A model generated the notes under the pieces. It saw only the letters and a program-made list of their open reading frames with translations, made no database searches and was not told where the DNA came from. Of a stretch of 6,043 bases of DNA, positions 1 to 5,500 are shown one piece after another. The position numbers and the translations under genes are program-made. The stretch lies in NCBI GenBank assembly GCA_030635995.1, contig DAOVXU010000110.1, forward strand, positions 1 to 6,043. The letters are read 5' to 3'. How positions within the stretch are numbered: position 1 is the stretch's first letter; every line of letters starts with the position of its first letter. Origin of the DNA: Arcobacter sp. (GTDB taxonomy: Bacteria; Campylobacterota; Campylobacteria; Campylobacterales; Arcobacteraceae).

Positions 1-1629
1 CATTATATCCATAACAGGTTTTGTTTCAAACATTGGATCAATTACTTTATTTCTAGTTGCAACTGCGGGTTCAACTCCACCAAATGTTTTAATTGGATCC
101 GTTCTTTCAAGATAAGTACATTCAGGAAGTACAATATCTGAATATATAACTGTATCACTTGGCATAGTATCAATAGTTACAACAAGTTCCATTTTTTTAA
201 GCATCTCAGCTGTTTTTTTAGTATTTGGCATATTTTGCATAGGGTTATGTTTATAACAAAACATCCCTCTTACATTGTAAGGCATTTTATTTTCTAAATA
301 TCTATTTCTCCAAGCAATCCAAGAACCTCCACCTGATACAACAGCACAGTCATCATATCCAGCTTCACCCTCTTGAACATTTTCTTTTTTTACAACACCT
401 CTAGCTTGAGCTTTTGCATATAATGGTTCAAGACCATCATGTCCAGCAAGTTTAATTCTATCACCAAATATTAATCCACCCTTACAATCAATAGCACCAT
501 GTAATCCTTGGAATATTGCCATTGCTCGTCTAAGTTGGAAATCATTTTTAGCAAAAGTTGATCTTCTACCTGGATAATATATAGCTCGTGGCGCTGCAGC
601 AGCAAAATCTCTTGCCATCTCATATATCTCTTCAGATTTAATTCCTGTAATTGGTTCAGCCCATTCAGGTGTATAATTATTTTCTAAAACAGATTTTCTA
701 TACTCTTTATATCCCTTGAAATGTTTTTTAATGTAAGATTTATCTTCTAATTCTTCATTTAAAGTTACATATGTCAAAGCTAATACAAGTGCTAAATCAG
801 TTCCAGGTTTAATTGCATACCATTTATCTGCTTTTGCAGAAGTATTTGTAAATCTAGGATCGATACAAATAAGTTTTGCTCCTCGCCCTTTTGTTCTTTT
901 AAATACATCCATAGTATCTGGAGTTACAATAGCTTCAGCTCTATTTGCACCAGCCATTATAATATAATCAGCATTTTCTAAATCAGATTGAGGATAAGCA
1001 CCAAGTGTTACACCATATCCAGCAGCTACTGTTTGTAAACAAATAGAAGCATGATTTAGCCAGTTTGCAGAACCAAATGCTTGGAAAAATTGTTTAAAAG
1101 TATGTTCTGCCATACCTTCACCAGCACAAAATAACATTGAAGATCTATTATCTTCCTCTTCATGAAGTATTTGTGAAAGTCCAGGAAATTTATCAGTACC
1201 ATTAAGAATTGCATTATATGCTTCATCCCAAGTTACTCTTTTAAATTTACCTTCACCTTTTTCACCAATTCTTATCATTGGGTATTTAAGTCTATCTGGA
1301 TCATACAGAGCTTGAATACCTGCATTTCCTCTAGCACAAAGCATATTTCTTGATTTTGGAAACATTGGATTTGGGTTTAATTTTGTAACAATTCCATTTT
1401 CAACTCTAGCTAATGCAGCACATTTATTTACACACATTTCACATAGTGTTGCTACATCATGACCTTTTCCTTGTCCTGTTTTTGTGTTATCATTTGTAAC
1501 TGAACCTGCAGGTTTGCTTGTTGCATGTCCACTTGACAATAGATTTGTAACACTAGCAGCTGTACCTCCAGCTATACTTAACGCAACAGTTCCTTGAAGA
1601 AACTTTCGTCTTGAAACTTCTACTTCCAT
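1..1629 (-). CDS. phsA: Molybdopterin oxidoreductase, thiosulfate/polysulfide reductase catalytic subunit family (3' end missing)
   Basis: Reading the minus strand gives 543 codons without a stop, so the C-terminus lies beyond the left edge; PhsA/PsrA proteins are usually about 750 residues. A twin-arginine signal (SRRKFLQG, residues 6-13) plus a hydrophobic stretch predicts Tat export to the periplasm. An N-terminal [4Fe-4S] site is formed by Cys63, Cys66, Cys70 and Cys98 (CEMCVNKC, then LCARG). Cys197 in NHASICLQT sits where this family places its molybdenum ligand. SDIVLPECTYLER (497-509) is a late molybdopterin-guanine-dinucleotide-domain signature. The start ATG has AAGGAG 8 nt upstream; an in-frame ATG two codons earlier is too close to that site. 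The family reduces thiosulfate or polysulfide using quinol, or runs in reverse. A ferredoxin-like B subunit and an NrfD-like C subunit would be expected next, outside the window. PhsA, PsrA and sulfite-dehydrogenase-like SoeA cannot be separated from this fragment. It is the last visible gene of the cluster, 158 nt after the b561 gene. Confidence 0.88.
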   Translation of the reverse strand, partial: MEVEVSRRKFLQGTVALSIAGGTAASVTNLLSSGHATSKPAGSVTNDNTKTGQGKGHDVATLCEMCVNKCAALARVENGIVTKLNPNPMFPKSRNMLCARGNAGIQALYDPDRLKYPMIRIGEKGEGKFKRVTWDEAYNAILNGTDKFPGLSQILHEEEDNRSSMLFCAGEGMAEHTFKQFFQAFGSANWLNHASICLQTVAAGYGVTLGAYPQSDLENADYIIMAGANRAEAIVTPDTMDVFKRTKGRGAKLICIDPRFTNTSAKADKWYAIKPGTDLALVLALTYVTLNEELEDKSYIKKHFKGYKEYRKSVLENNYTPEWAEPITGIKSEEIYEMARDFAAAAPRAIYYPGRRSTFAKNDFQLRRAMAIFQGLHGAIDCKGGLIFGDRIKLAGHDGLEPLYAKAQARGVVKKENVQEGEAGYDDCAVVSGGGSWIAWRNRYLENKMPYNVRGMFCYKHNPMQNMPNTKKTAEMLKKMELVVTIDTMPSDTVIYSDIVLPECTYLERTDPIKTFGGVEPAVATRNKVIDPMFETKPVMDIM

Positions 1630-1674
1630 AAGCATCACTCCTTTATATATCTAATTAAAATAATCCTAAAATAG

Positions 1675-1695
1675 AGTAGTATCTTAAATACTACT
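1675..1695 (-). promoter_or_regulatory. Perfect 8-bp inverted repeat ahead of the molybdoenzyme gene (operator or leader hairpin)
   Basis: The arms AGTAGTAT and ATACTACT are exact reverse complements separated by 5 nt. The element lies 46-66 nt upstream of the start codon and about 10 nt downstream of a TATAAT box on the same strand. It could therefore be an operator overlapping the transcription start or a hairpin in the mRNA leader. The bases that follow on the minus strand (CTATTTTAGG) are only moderately T-rich, so a terminator of the upstream genes is possible but less convincing. Confidence 0.5.
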
Positions 1696-1704
1696 TATAA
1701 AAAA

Positions 1705-1710
1705 ATTATA
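1705..1710 (-). promoter_or_regulatory. Candidate -10 box (TATAAT) for the molybdoenzyme gene
   Basis: A perfect TATAAT lies on the minus strand about 75 nt before the start codon of the molybdoenzyme gene. No good -35 hexamer is visible at 16-18 bp, which is common for sigma-70 promoters in Campylobacterota but weakens the call in such AT-rich DNA. If used, transcription would start just before the inverted repeat at 1675-1695, giving this gene its own promoter in addition to read-through from the upstream genes. Confidence 0.35.
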
Positions 1711-1758
1711 GATTAGTTATTTTAGTAAACTTTTTCTTAGTATTTACTTTAGTGATAG

Positions 1759-1784
1759 ATTATTATAAAAAATTATTATAAAAA
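1759..1784. repeat. Tandem duplication of a 13-bp unit
   Basis: Two perfect adjacent copies of ATTATTATAAAAA (plus strand) lie just after the stop codon of the b561 gene. Read on the minus strand, each copy carries TATAAT preceded by a T-run, so the duplication also creates two potential -10 boxes. The unit is pure A/T and may be simple replication slippage. Confidence 0.55.
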
Positions 1785-1787
1785 GTG

Positions 1788-2939
1788 TTATTTTGGAATA
1801 TATATATCAATATCTTCAATTATACCTTTTTCAAAGTTTTTATGACAAGCAAAACAGTTAGCTTTTCTTTTTACTTTTTTAGATTTAAAGATATGTGGTG
1901 GTATTTTTGAATGAATATCTTTCCATATTTGTATTTTAGTTATTGATTTTCGTCCTCTTGCTCCATTTAATGATTCCATAACTTTGACAGATATTTCTCT
2001 TGTACTTTTATCGGCACTATATCTTCTTAAATAATTAAATATTACAGTTTGGTCGTTTAATAATATTTTATTATCTTCTTTTTTATGAGTAGGTGAAATT
2101 TCTTCTCCAAAATGATTTTTCAATCCCTTTTGAATTCTATCCCAAGAGCTATTAGGTAACATAAATGGTGGATATGGTTTATGACAAGTACCACACTCTT
2201 TATTATATAGAGGCATATCTGTTTCATAATGAAATTCTTCAAATTTATTAACTACAAAAGGATTATGTCTCCCATCTGTTGCAACAAAAAATGTAAAAGC
2301 AGATAAAATAAGAAAAATATAAGTTAAACCACTTTTATAAGTTCCTGGATTAGAATCTTCACCTTTTGTTTTCTTATATCCTGTAATCATAGCAAAAGCC
2401 ATATTTGTTTTATGATAAAATTGTTCTACAAATACACCTGATATATGAATAATAACCCAAATAAGTAAAGTGTATGATAAATAGATGTGAATATCTAGTA
2501 AGATATTAGAATACATATAGTAATTATTATTTAAAAATCCTAAATAACCATTACCTTCTTGAATACCATATATTAAGGAACCAGTAATTGCTATAATTGA
2601 ACCACAACCTAATACAATAAGAGTGTACCAACTTGAAGCAGGATTATGACCTGCAGGTATCTCTCTATATCTAGTTTCTATTTTGTCTTTAAAATATTTT
2701 TTTAATTGAGGAAGACTTAATTTAAAAGTATTAAATGTAGCATATTTAGGACCAATAAATCCCCATATAATTCTATAAACAAGCATAACACCAAATGTAA
2801 TACCAACAGCAACATGCAAATTTAATAGATTTTCATATAAAGAAAGAATAAAGGCAAAAGTAAAAGTTAAAGCAATTAACCAATGTATTACTCTAGTATA
2901 AAATGGCCAAACATAAACATAACCTTGCTTTTTATTCAA
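1788..2939 (-). CDS. Cytochrome b561 family membrane protein fused to a diheme cytochrome c domain
   Basis: 383 residues with two parts. Residues 1-225 form a b561-type membrane domain with predicted helices near 17-35, 43-62, 104-125, 145-172 and 204-221. His19 (RVIHW), His42 (LHVAVG), and His151 and His165 in one helix fit the usual b-heme ligand layout. Residues 240-383 resemble the diheme cytochrome c (DHC) family: CGTCH at 249-253 followed by YPPFMLP, SSW and HFGEE, and CFACH at 362-366 near the end before DIYIP. Five helices with the N-terminus inside put the heme c domain in the periplasm, where c hemes are attached, so the topology is self-consistent. Likely role: electron transfer between the quinone pool and periplasmic partners, here the adjacent cytochrome c and molybdoenzyme. 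The start is TTG: a stop codon (TAA) immediately precedes it in frame, AGGGGA lies 5 nt upstream, and the first internal Met (50) is already in helix 2. The partner and direction of electron flow are inferred. Confidence 0.88.
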   Translation of the reverse strand: MNKKQGYVYVWPFYTRVIHWLIALTFTFAFILSLYENLLNLHVAVGITFGVMLVYRIIWGFIGPKYATFNTFKLSLPQLKKYFKDKIETRYREIPAGHNPASSWYTLIVLGCGSIIAITGSLIYGIQEGNGYLGFLNNNYYMYSNILLDIHIYLSYTLLIWVIIHISGVFVEQFYHKTNMAFAMITGYKKTKGEDSNPGTYKSGLTYIFLILSAFTFFVATDGRHNPFVVNKFEEFHYETDMPLYNKECGTCHKPYPPFMLPNSSWDRIQKGLKNHFGEEISPTHKKEDNKILLNDQTVIFNYLRRYSADKSTREISVKVMESLNGARGRKSITKIQIWKDIHSKIPPHIFKSKKVKRKANCFACHKNFEKGIIEDIDIYIPK

Positions 2940-2944
2940 TTAAA

Positions 2945-2950
2945 TCCCCT
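2945..2950 (-). promoter_or_regulatory. Shine-Dalgarno-like site that supports the TTG start of the b561 gene
   Basis: AGGGGA on the minus strand ends 5 nt before the TTG codon. Together with the in-frame TAA directly in front of the TTG, and the need to retain helix 1 with His19, it supports a non-ATG start. Confidence 0.6.
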
Positions 2951-2956
2951 ATATAA

Positions 2957-2981
2957 AAGGTAGATACGATTTATCCACCTT
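2957..2981 (-). terminator. Hairpin between the cytochrome c and b561 genes (attenuator or processing stem)
   Basis: On the minus-strand transcript the arms AAGGTGGATA and TATCTACCTT form a 10-bp stem (one G-U pair) with a 5-nt loop, followed by UU then AUAU. It lies in the 60-nt gap after the cytochrome c stop codon and leaves the b561 ribosome-binding site just beyond it. The U-run is short (four U's counting those in the arm), so partial termination or an RNA-stabilising or processing stem is more likely than a full stop. Confidence 0.45.
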
Positions 2982-2999
2982 GTTTTAACTTATGATATT

Positions 3000-3383
3000 T
3001 TATTTATTTTTAATTAAATAAGATAAAAATTCTGCCATAGAATTAATATCATAATCATAACCTTTTTCAATAAGTTTTTGCATATTATGTTCCATGATTT
3101 CATGATCAGTTCCACCTGATTGTCCACTAGTACCACCATTTTTAACATCATATAGGTCTTGAGCCATCTCACCAGCTGTTCTATCATTTAATGCAGGTGT
3201 TTTTTTCAATGGATTACCTTCACCAAATTTACCATGACATTTAATACAAGATTTTTCATAAACTTGTACTGTAGTATATTGATATGTTATCTCTTCTACT
3301 GGAGCAACTTTATCTCCACAACCTGTTAATGCTAACATTGCTATTGTTGAGGCTGCGATTGTTGTAATTGTATTTTTTATCAT
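3000..3383 (-). CDS. Monoheme cytochrome c lipoprotein
   Basis: 127 residues. The N-terminus has a short basic start, a hydrophobic stretch and a lipobox (LTGC) with Cys22, so the mature protein is probably lipid-anchored on the periplasmic side. One heme c site, CIKCH, lies at 46-50, followed by GKFGEGNPLKKTPAL and a Gly-rich segment typical of small class I cytochromes c. Met97 or Met101 (HEIMEHNM) could be the sixth iron ligand. AGGA lies 7 nt before the ATG. The gene starts 32 nt after the flavoprotein stop and precedes the b561-diheme gene, so co-transcription is likely. Pairing of a small cytochrome c with an SQR/FCSD-type flavoprotein recalls flavocytochrome c sulfide dehydrogenase, in which the cytochrome subunit accepts electrons from the FAD subunit. 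A generic periplasmic shuttle is the alternative. The cytochrome identification is firm; the partner is inferred. Confidence 0.88.
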   Translation of the reverse strand: MIKNTITTIAASTIAMLALTGCGDKVAPVEEITYQYTTVQVYEKSCIKCHGKFGEGNPLKKTPALNDRTAGEMAQDLYDVKNGGTSGQSGGTDHEIMEHNMQKLIEKGYDYDINSMAEFLSYLIKNK

Positions 3384-3415
3384 TTGTTTTTCCTATAATC
3401 TTTTTTAATTTTTTG

Positions 3416-4893
3416 TTATGCTTTTCCAGATAACATTCCGTAAATTGTCATCGGTTTTAATAAATAAACTTTTAATAACCACCAAATATATCTCTCTTGT
3501 GTTGGATCAAGAGGAACCATTGGAACAGGTTTATTTGTCCAGTTAAATTCAGCTAACATAACAGTTCCTATATTTGTAATAAGTGGACATACTGTATAAC
3601 CTGCATACTCTTTATTTGATTTAGGTATTTTACCTGTTTCCATAACTGAAATTAAATTGTTAACTACTATTTTATATTGTTTTCTAACAGATCCACCAGT
3701 TTTTCCCATAGGAATAGCAGCAATATCACCAAGAGCAAATACATTTTTATATTTTACATGTTGTAGAGTTTCTTTTTTAACTGGAACCCAACCTCTTCCT
3801 GAACCTAATTTTGAGTTACCAATTTCATCTGGTGCTTTCATAGGTGGTGTGATATGAATAAAATCATAAGGAATTTGAACATCTTCACTCATTAACTCAA
3901 CTCCATACTCTTCTAAATCTTCATCCCAAGCACCTTTTCTGTCCAGTGATGATTAAATGTAGCAATTTTATTTTTTCCATCAATAGCGATAAGATTATGT
4001 TTATAACTATGTTTGAAATCTCTTACTTTAAATTGTTCTGATAGTGCGTTATGGTATTCTTTAACACCAAACATATTACCACCATTTGGATAAAAATGCA
4101 TCTCAACATTGTCTCTTACCCCAGCTTCTTCAAGTCTTGAATTTGCAAGAAACATAATTTTTTTAGGAGCTCCACCACATTTGATTGGTGTATTTGGATG
4201 AGTAAATAAAGCTTTTAGTTTCTTACCACTTTTTGCATCAGCAGCAAGTTTTTGAATATGTGTCCAAGTCGCTTCTGATCCATCTGCACTAAAAATAGAA
4301 CAAGCACCTACTGAATCTAAAATAGATACAAGTTTTTTATTATCTCCTGATGAATATGCTTCACCAGCTTCTTCTAAACCTTTAATTGCACCATAGTTAA
4401 GTGTAACACCAGCTGCAATAATTAAATAATCATAAGAAACTTTTGTCCCTTTATCAGTTGTAACAGTGTTATTATCAGGGTCAAATTTTATAGCTTTTTC
4501 TTTTATAACCTTTACACCATCTGGTGTAAACTCATCTCTTTTATAAACTATATCAGATTTTGGCCAAATACCTCCACCAACTAAAGTTTGCCCTGGCTGG
4601 TAAGACACAGATTCAGCTTCTGGTTCAATTACAGTTATATCTGGATTAGATAAATTACTCGTAAGTCTAGCAGCTGTACTCATACCAGCTAATCCACCAC
4701 CAATAATTAATATCTTACCTTTTGCATCACTTGCCTTTAAAGTAGTTGCTGCTTCAACTTCAGTTCCACCTGCAAGAAATGCAGCTCCACCTAGTCCCAT
4801 CATCTTCATAGCATCTCTTCTTGAAATACCTTGTTCTTTAAGAATAGAATCTAATTGTTCTAAATCTTTTTTAATATTTCTATTTTTAATCAT
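3416..4893 (-). pseudogene. Tat-exported SQR/FCSD-like sulfide dehydrogenase flavoprotein, frameshifted
   Basis: One gene is split into two frames. The first part (4893-3913, 326 codons) begins with ISRRDAMKMMG, a twin-arginine signal at 23-33, then an FAD-binding GGGLAG at 65-70, VSYQPG at 96-101 and TPIKCGGAPKKI at 235-246, the latter holding a redox Cys (239) conserved in SQR. The second part (ATG at 3892, stop at 3416, but readable from 3934) carries ITPPMKAPD, the second FAD motif FALGD, KTGG, YTVCPLIT and an SQR-like C-terminus (LAEF, WWLLKVYLLKP). Adding one A at 3935-3938 joins them as TEK-GAWDEDLEEYG and gives 492 residues, normal for the family. Members oxidise sulfide with FAD, passing electrons to quinone (SQR) or cytochrome c (FCSD). 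The export signal and adjacent cytochrome c favour the latter; the C-terminus looks more like SQR. The second SQR redox Cys after GD is Ile here. AAGGGA lies 5 nt before the ATG. The break may be a real mutation or a homopolymer sequencing error. Confidence 0.82.
3935..3938 (-). other. Frameshift site at an A4 run in the flavoprotein gene
   Basis: The upstream frame reads ACA GAA AAG GTG and stops 21 nt later at TAG (3915-3913). The conserved downstream frame begins at GGT GCT TGG directly after the A-run. Five As instead of four would restore ACA GAA AAA GGT GCT TGG. The local sequence A-GAA-AAG does not match a classical X-XXY-YYZ slippery heptamer, so programmed -1 slippage is not well supported. 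Confidence 0.75.
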
Positions 4894-4935
4894 AATTTTC
4901 CCTTATCAAATATTCTGAAAAAGTTTAGCAGATAT

Positions 4936-4941
4936 ATTATA
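4936..4941 (-). promoter_or_regulatory. Candidate -10 box (TATAAT) for the flavoprotein operon
   Basis: A perfect TATAAT on the minus strand lies 42 nt before the start codon and would give a leader of roughly 35 nt with AAGGGA as ribosome-binding site. A weak -35 match, TTTGTA, sits 16 bp upstream. The TTAAC-N4-GTTAA palindrome is centred about 55 nt upstream of the predicted start, which is not the standard activator spacing, so the true start may differ. Confidence 0.45.
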
Positions 4942-4976
4942 AACTCTTACTTAAATTTACAAATTATTTTTTTATA

Positions 4977-4992
4977 ATTAACATAAGTTAAT
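4977..4992. promoter_or_regulatory. Perfect ATTAAC-ATAA-GTTAAT palindrome, CRP/FNR-superfamily-type site
   Basis: The two 6-bp arms are exact reverse complements around a 4-bp spacer. The core TTAAC-N4-GTTAA matches, from memory, the box described for the Campylobacter CRP/FNR-family regulator NssR, and its layout (5-bp arms, N4) is that of FNR-like sites. It lies 84-99 nt upstream of the flavoprotein start codon. Which regulator binds is unknown; control by oxygen, nitrosative or redox state is an inference. Confidence 0.5.
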
Positions 4993-5026
4993 ACTATATA
5001 ACAAGCCAAAAAGCTTACTGTATAGT
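4993..5026. repeat. Imperfect inverted repeat beside the FNR-type palindrome
   Basis: The outer arms ACTATATA (4993-5000) and TGTATAGT (5019-5026) pair over 8 bp with one G-U. A 2x2 internal loop follows, then inner arms AAGC (5003-5006) and GCTT (5013-5016) close a 6-nt loop. No T-run follows on either strand, so it is not a typical terminator. It abuts the TTAAC palindrome and could be a regulatory structure or chance in AT-rich DNA. Confidence 0.3.
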
Positions 5027-5035
5027 CTATAGTGG

Positions 5036-5058
5036 AAATTTGACTAATGGTCATATTT
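5036..5058. promoter_or_regulatory. Near-perfect palindrome with TTGAC / GTCAT half-sites
   Basis: The arms AAATTTGAC and GTCATATTT match at 8 of 9 positions around a 5-bp spacer. The half-sites resemble CRP/FNR-family sites but the spacer is one base longer than usual. It lies about 145 nt upstream of the flavoprotein gene, so its role, if any, is uncertain. Confidence 0.3.
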
Positions 5059-5190
5059 GTCTTTAGTATAAGAAATAATAATATTACTATATATTATATA
5101 ATCAATAATATATTTATTCCTATTTATGTAGATATTGGGTTGCTTATATAATAAATATTTTGCATAAACTAATTTTAAGCTAAAATTGAA

Positions 5191-5196
5191 TATAAT
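5191..5196 (+). promoter_or_regulatory. Candidate -10 box (TATAAT) for the rpmJ-rpsM-rpsK operon
   Basis: A perfect TATAAT lies in the only relatively C/G-containing part of the region (TATAATCCGAATCCG), and the bases before it are A/T-rich as in Campylobacterota promoters. No clear -35 hexamer is seen at 16-18 bp. Transcription from here would give a leader of about 180 nt before rpmJ. Confidence 0.5.
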
Positions 5197-5272
5197 CCGA
5201 ATCCGTTTCTATAACCAAAGGAAGTTTTTTCAAGATTTATTTATAAATTTTTGTAAAGAGTTGGTGATATAG

Positions 5273-5293
5273 TATCTTTAATATATAAAGATA
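5273..5293 (+). promoter_or_regulatory. Hairpin in the predicted leader of the ribosomal operon
   Basis: Arms TATCTTTA and TAAAGATA are exact reverse complements around a 5-nt loop, and the stem can extend by three more pairs if G-U wobble is allowed. It lies about 90 nt before rpmJ. Ribosomal protein operons are often autoregulated through leader structures, but this stem is mostly A-U and no known fold is recognised. Confidence 0.3.
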
Positions 5294-5383
5294 TTGGGAT
5301 TTAAATTGATGATATAACTTAATTAAAAGTTGTGTAGGTTTATTTCACCATATAAAGCGGTAATATTTTTGAAGGATATACTC

Positions 5384-5497
5384 ATGAAAGTAAGAGCTTC
5401 TGTGAAAAAAATGTGTGACAAGTGTAAAATTGTCAAAAGAAGAGGAATCGTTAGAGTGATCTGCGAAATAAAAAAACATAAACAAAGACAAGGATAA
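5384..5497 (+). CDS. rpmJ: 50S ribosomal protein L36
   Basis: This 37-residue protein matches the whole length of L36. It starts MKVRASVKKMCDKCK and ends KHKQRQG. Cys11, Cys14, Cys27 and His32 form the zinc site, so this is the zinc-binding form. AAGGA lies 7 nt before the ATG. L36 is a small zinc-ribbon protein that helps stabilise 23S rRNA folding in the large subunit. Its stop codon is 3 nt before the rpsM start, and the rpsM ribosome-binding site overlaps its end, which suggests translational coupling. It is the first gene of the visible plus-strand operon. Confidence 0.96.
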   Translation: MKVRASVKKMCDKCKIVKRRGIVRVICEIKKHKQRQG

Positions 5498-5500
5498 GCC

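Larger units (their letters stand above)
4894..5383. other. Divergent intergenic region, about 490 bp
   Basis: This very AT-rich stretch separates the minus-strand sulfur cluster from the plus-strand ribosomal genes. I found no convincing protein-coding reading frame, tRNA or rRNA. It holds a candidate promoter and a CRP/FNR-type palindrome near the flavoprotein gene, an imperfect 34-nt hairpin, a second looser palindrome, and a TATAAT box followed by a long leader before rpmJ. In many bacteria infA or secY-map precede rpmJ; none of them is here. Confidence 0.6.

Noticed and set aside
1630..1640. Upstream in-frame ATG two codons before the chosen molybdoenzyme start
   Set aside because: It is only 2 nt from the AAGGAG ribosome-binding site, whereas the ATG at 1629 has a normal 8-nt spacing.
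3657..3857. Plus-strand open frame of 66 codons
   Set aside because: It lies wholly antisense to the C-terminal half of the flavoprotein gene, whose translation carries recognisable family motifs; no ribosome-binding site or family resemblance supports it.
3935..3945. Programmed -1 ribosomal frameshifting in the flavoprotein gene
   Set aside because: The sequence A-GAA-AAG is not a standard slippery heptamer and I found no evident downstream pseudoknot; mutation or sequencing error explains it more simply.
5089..5113. Inverted repeat ATATATTAT / ATAATATAT with a 7-nt spacer
   Set aside because: It is composed only of A and T in a region of near-pure A/T, so it is readily expected by chance.
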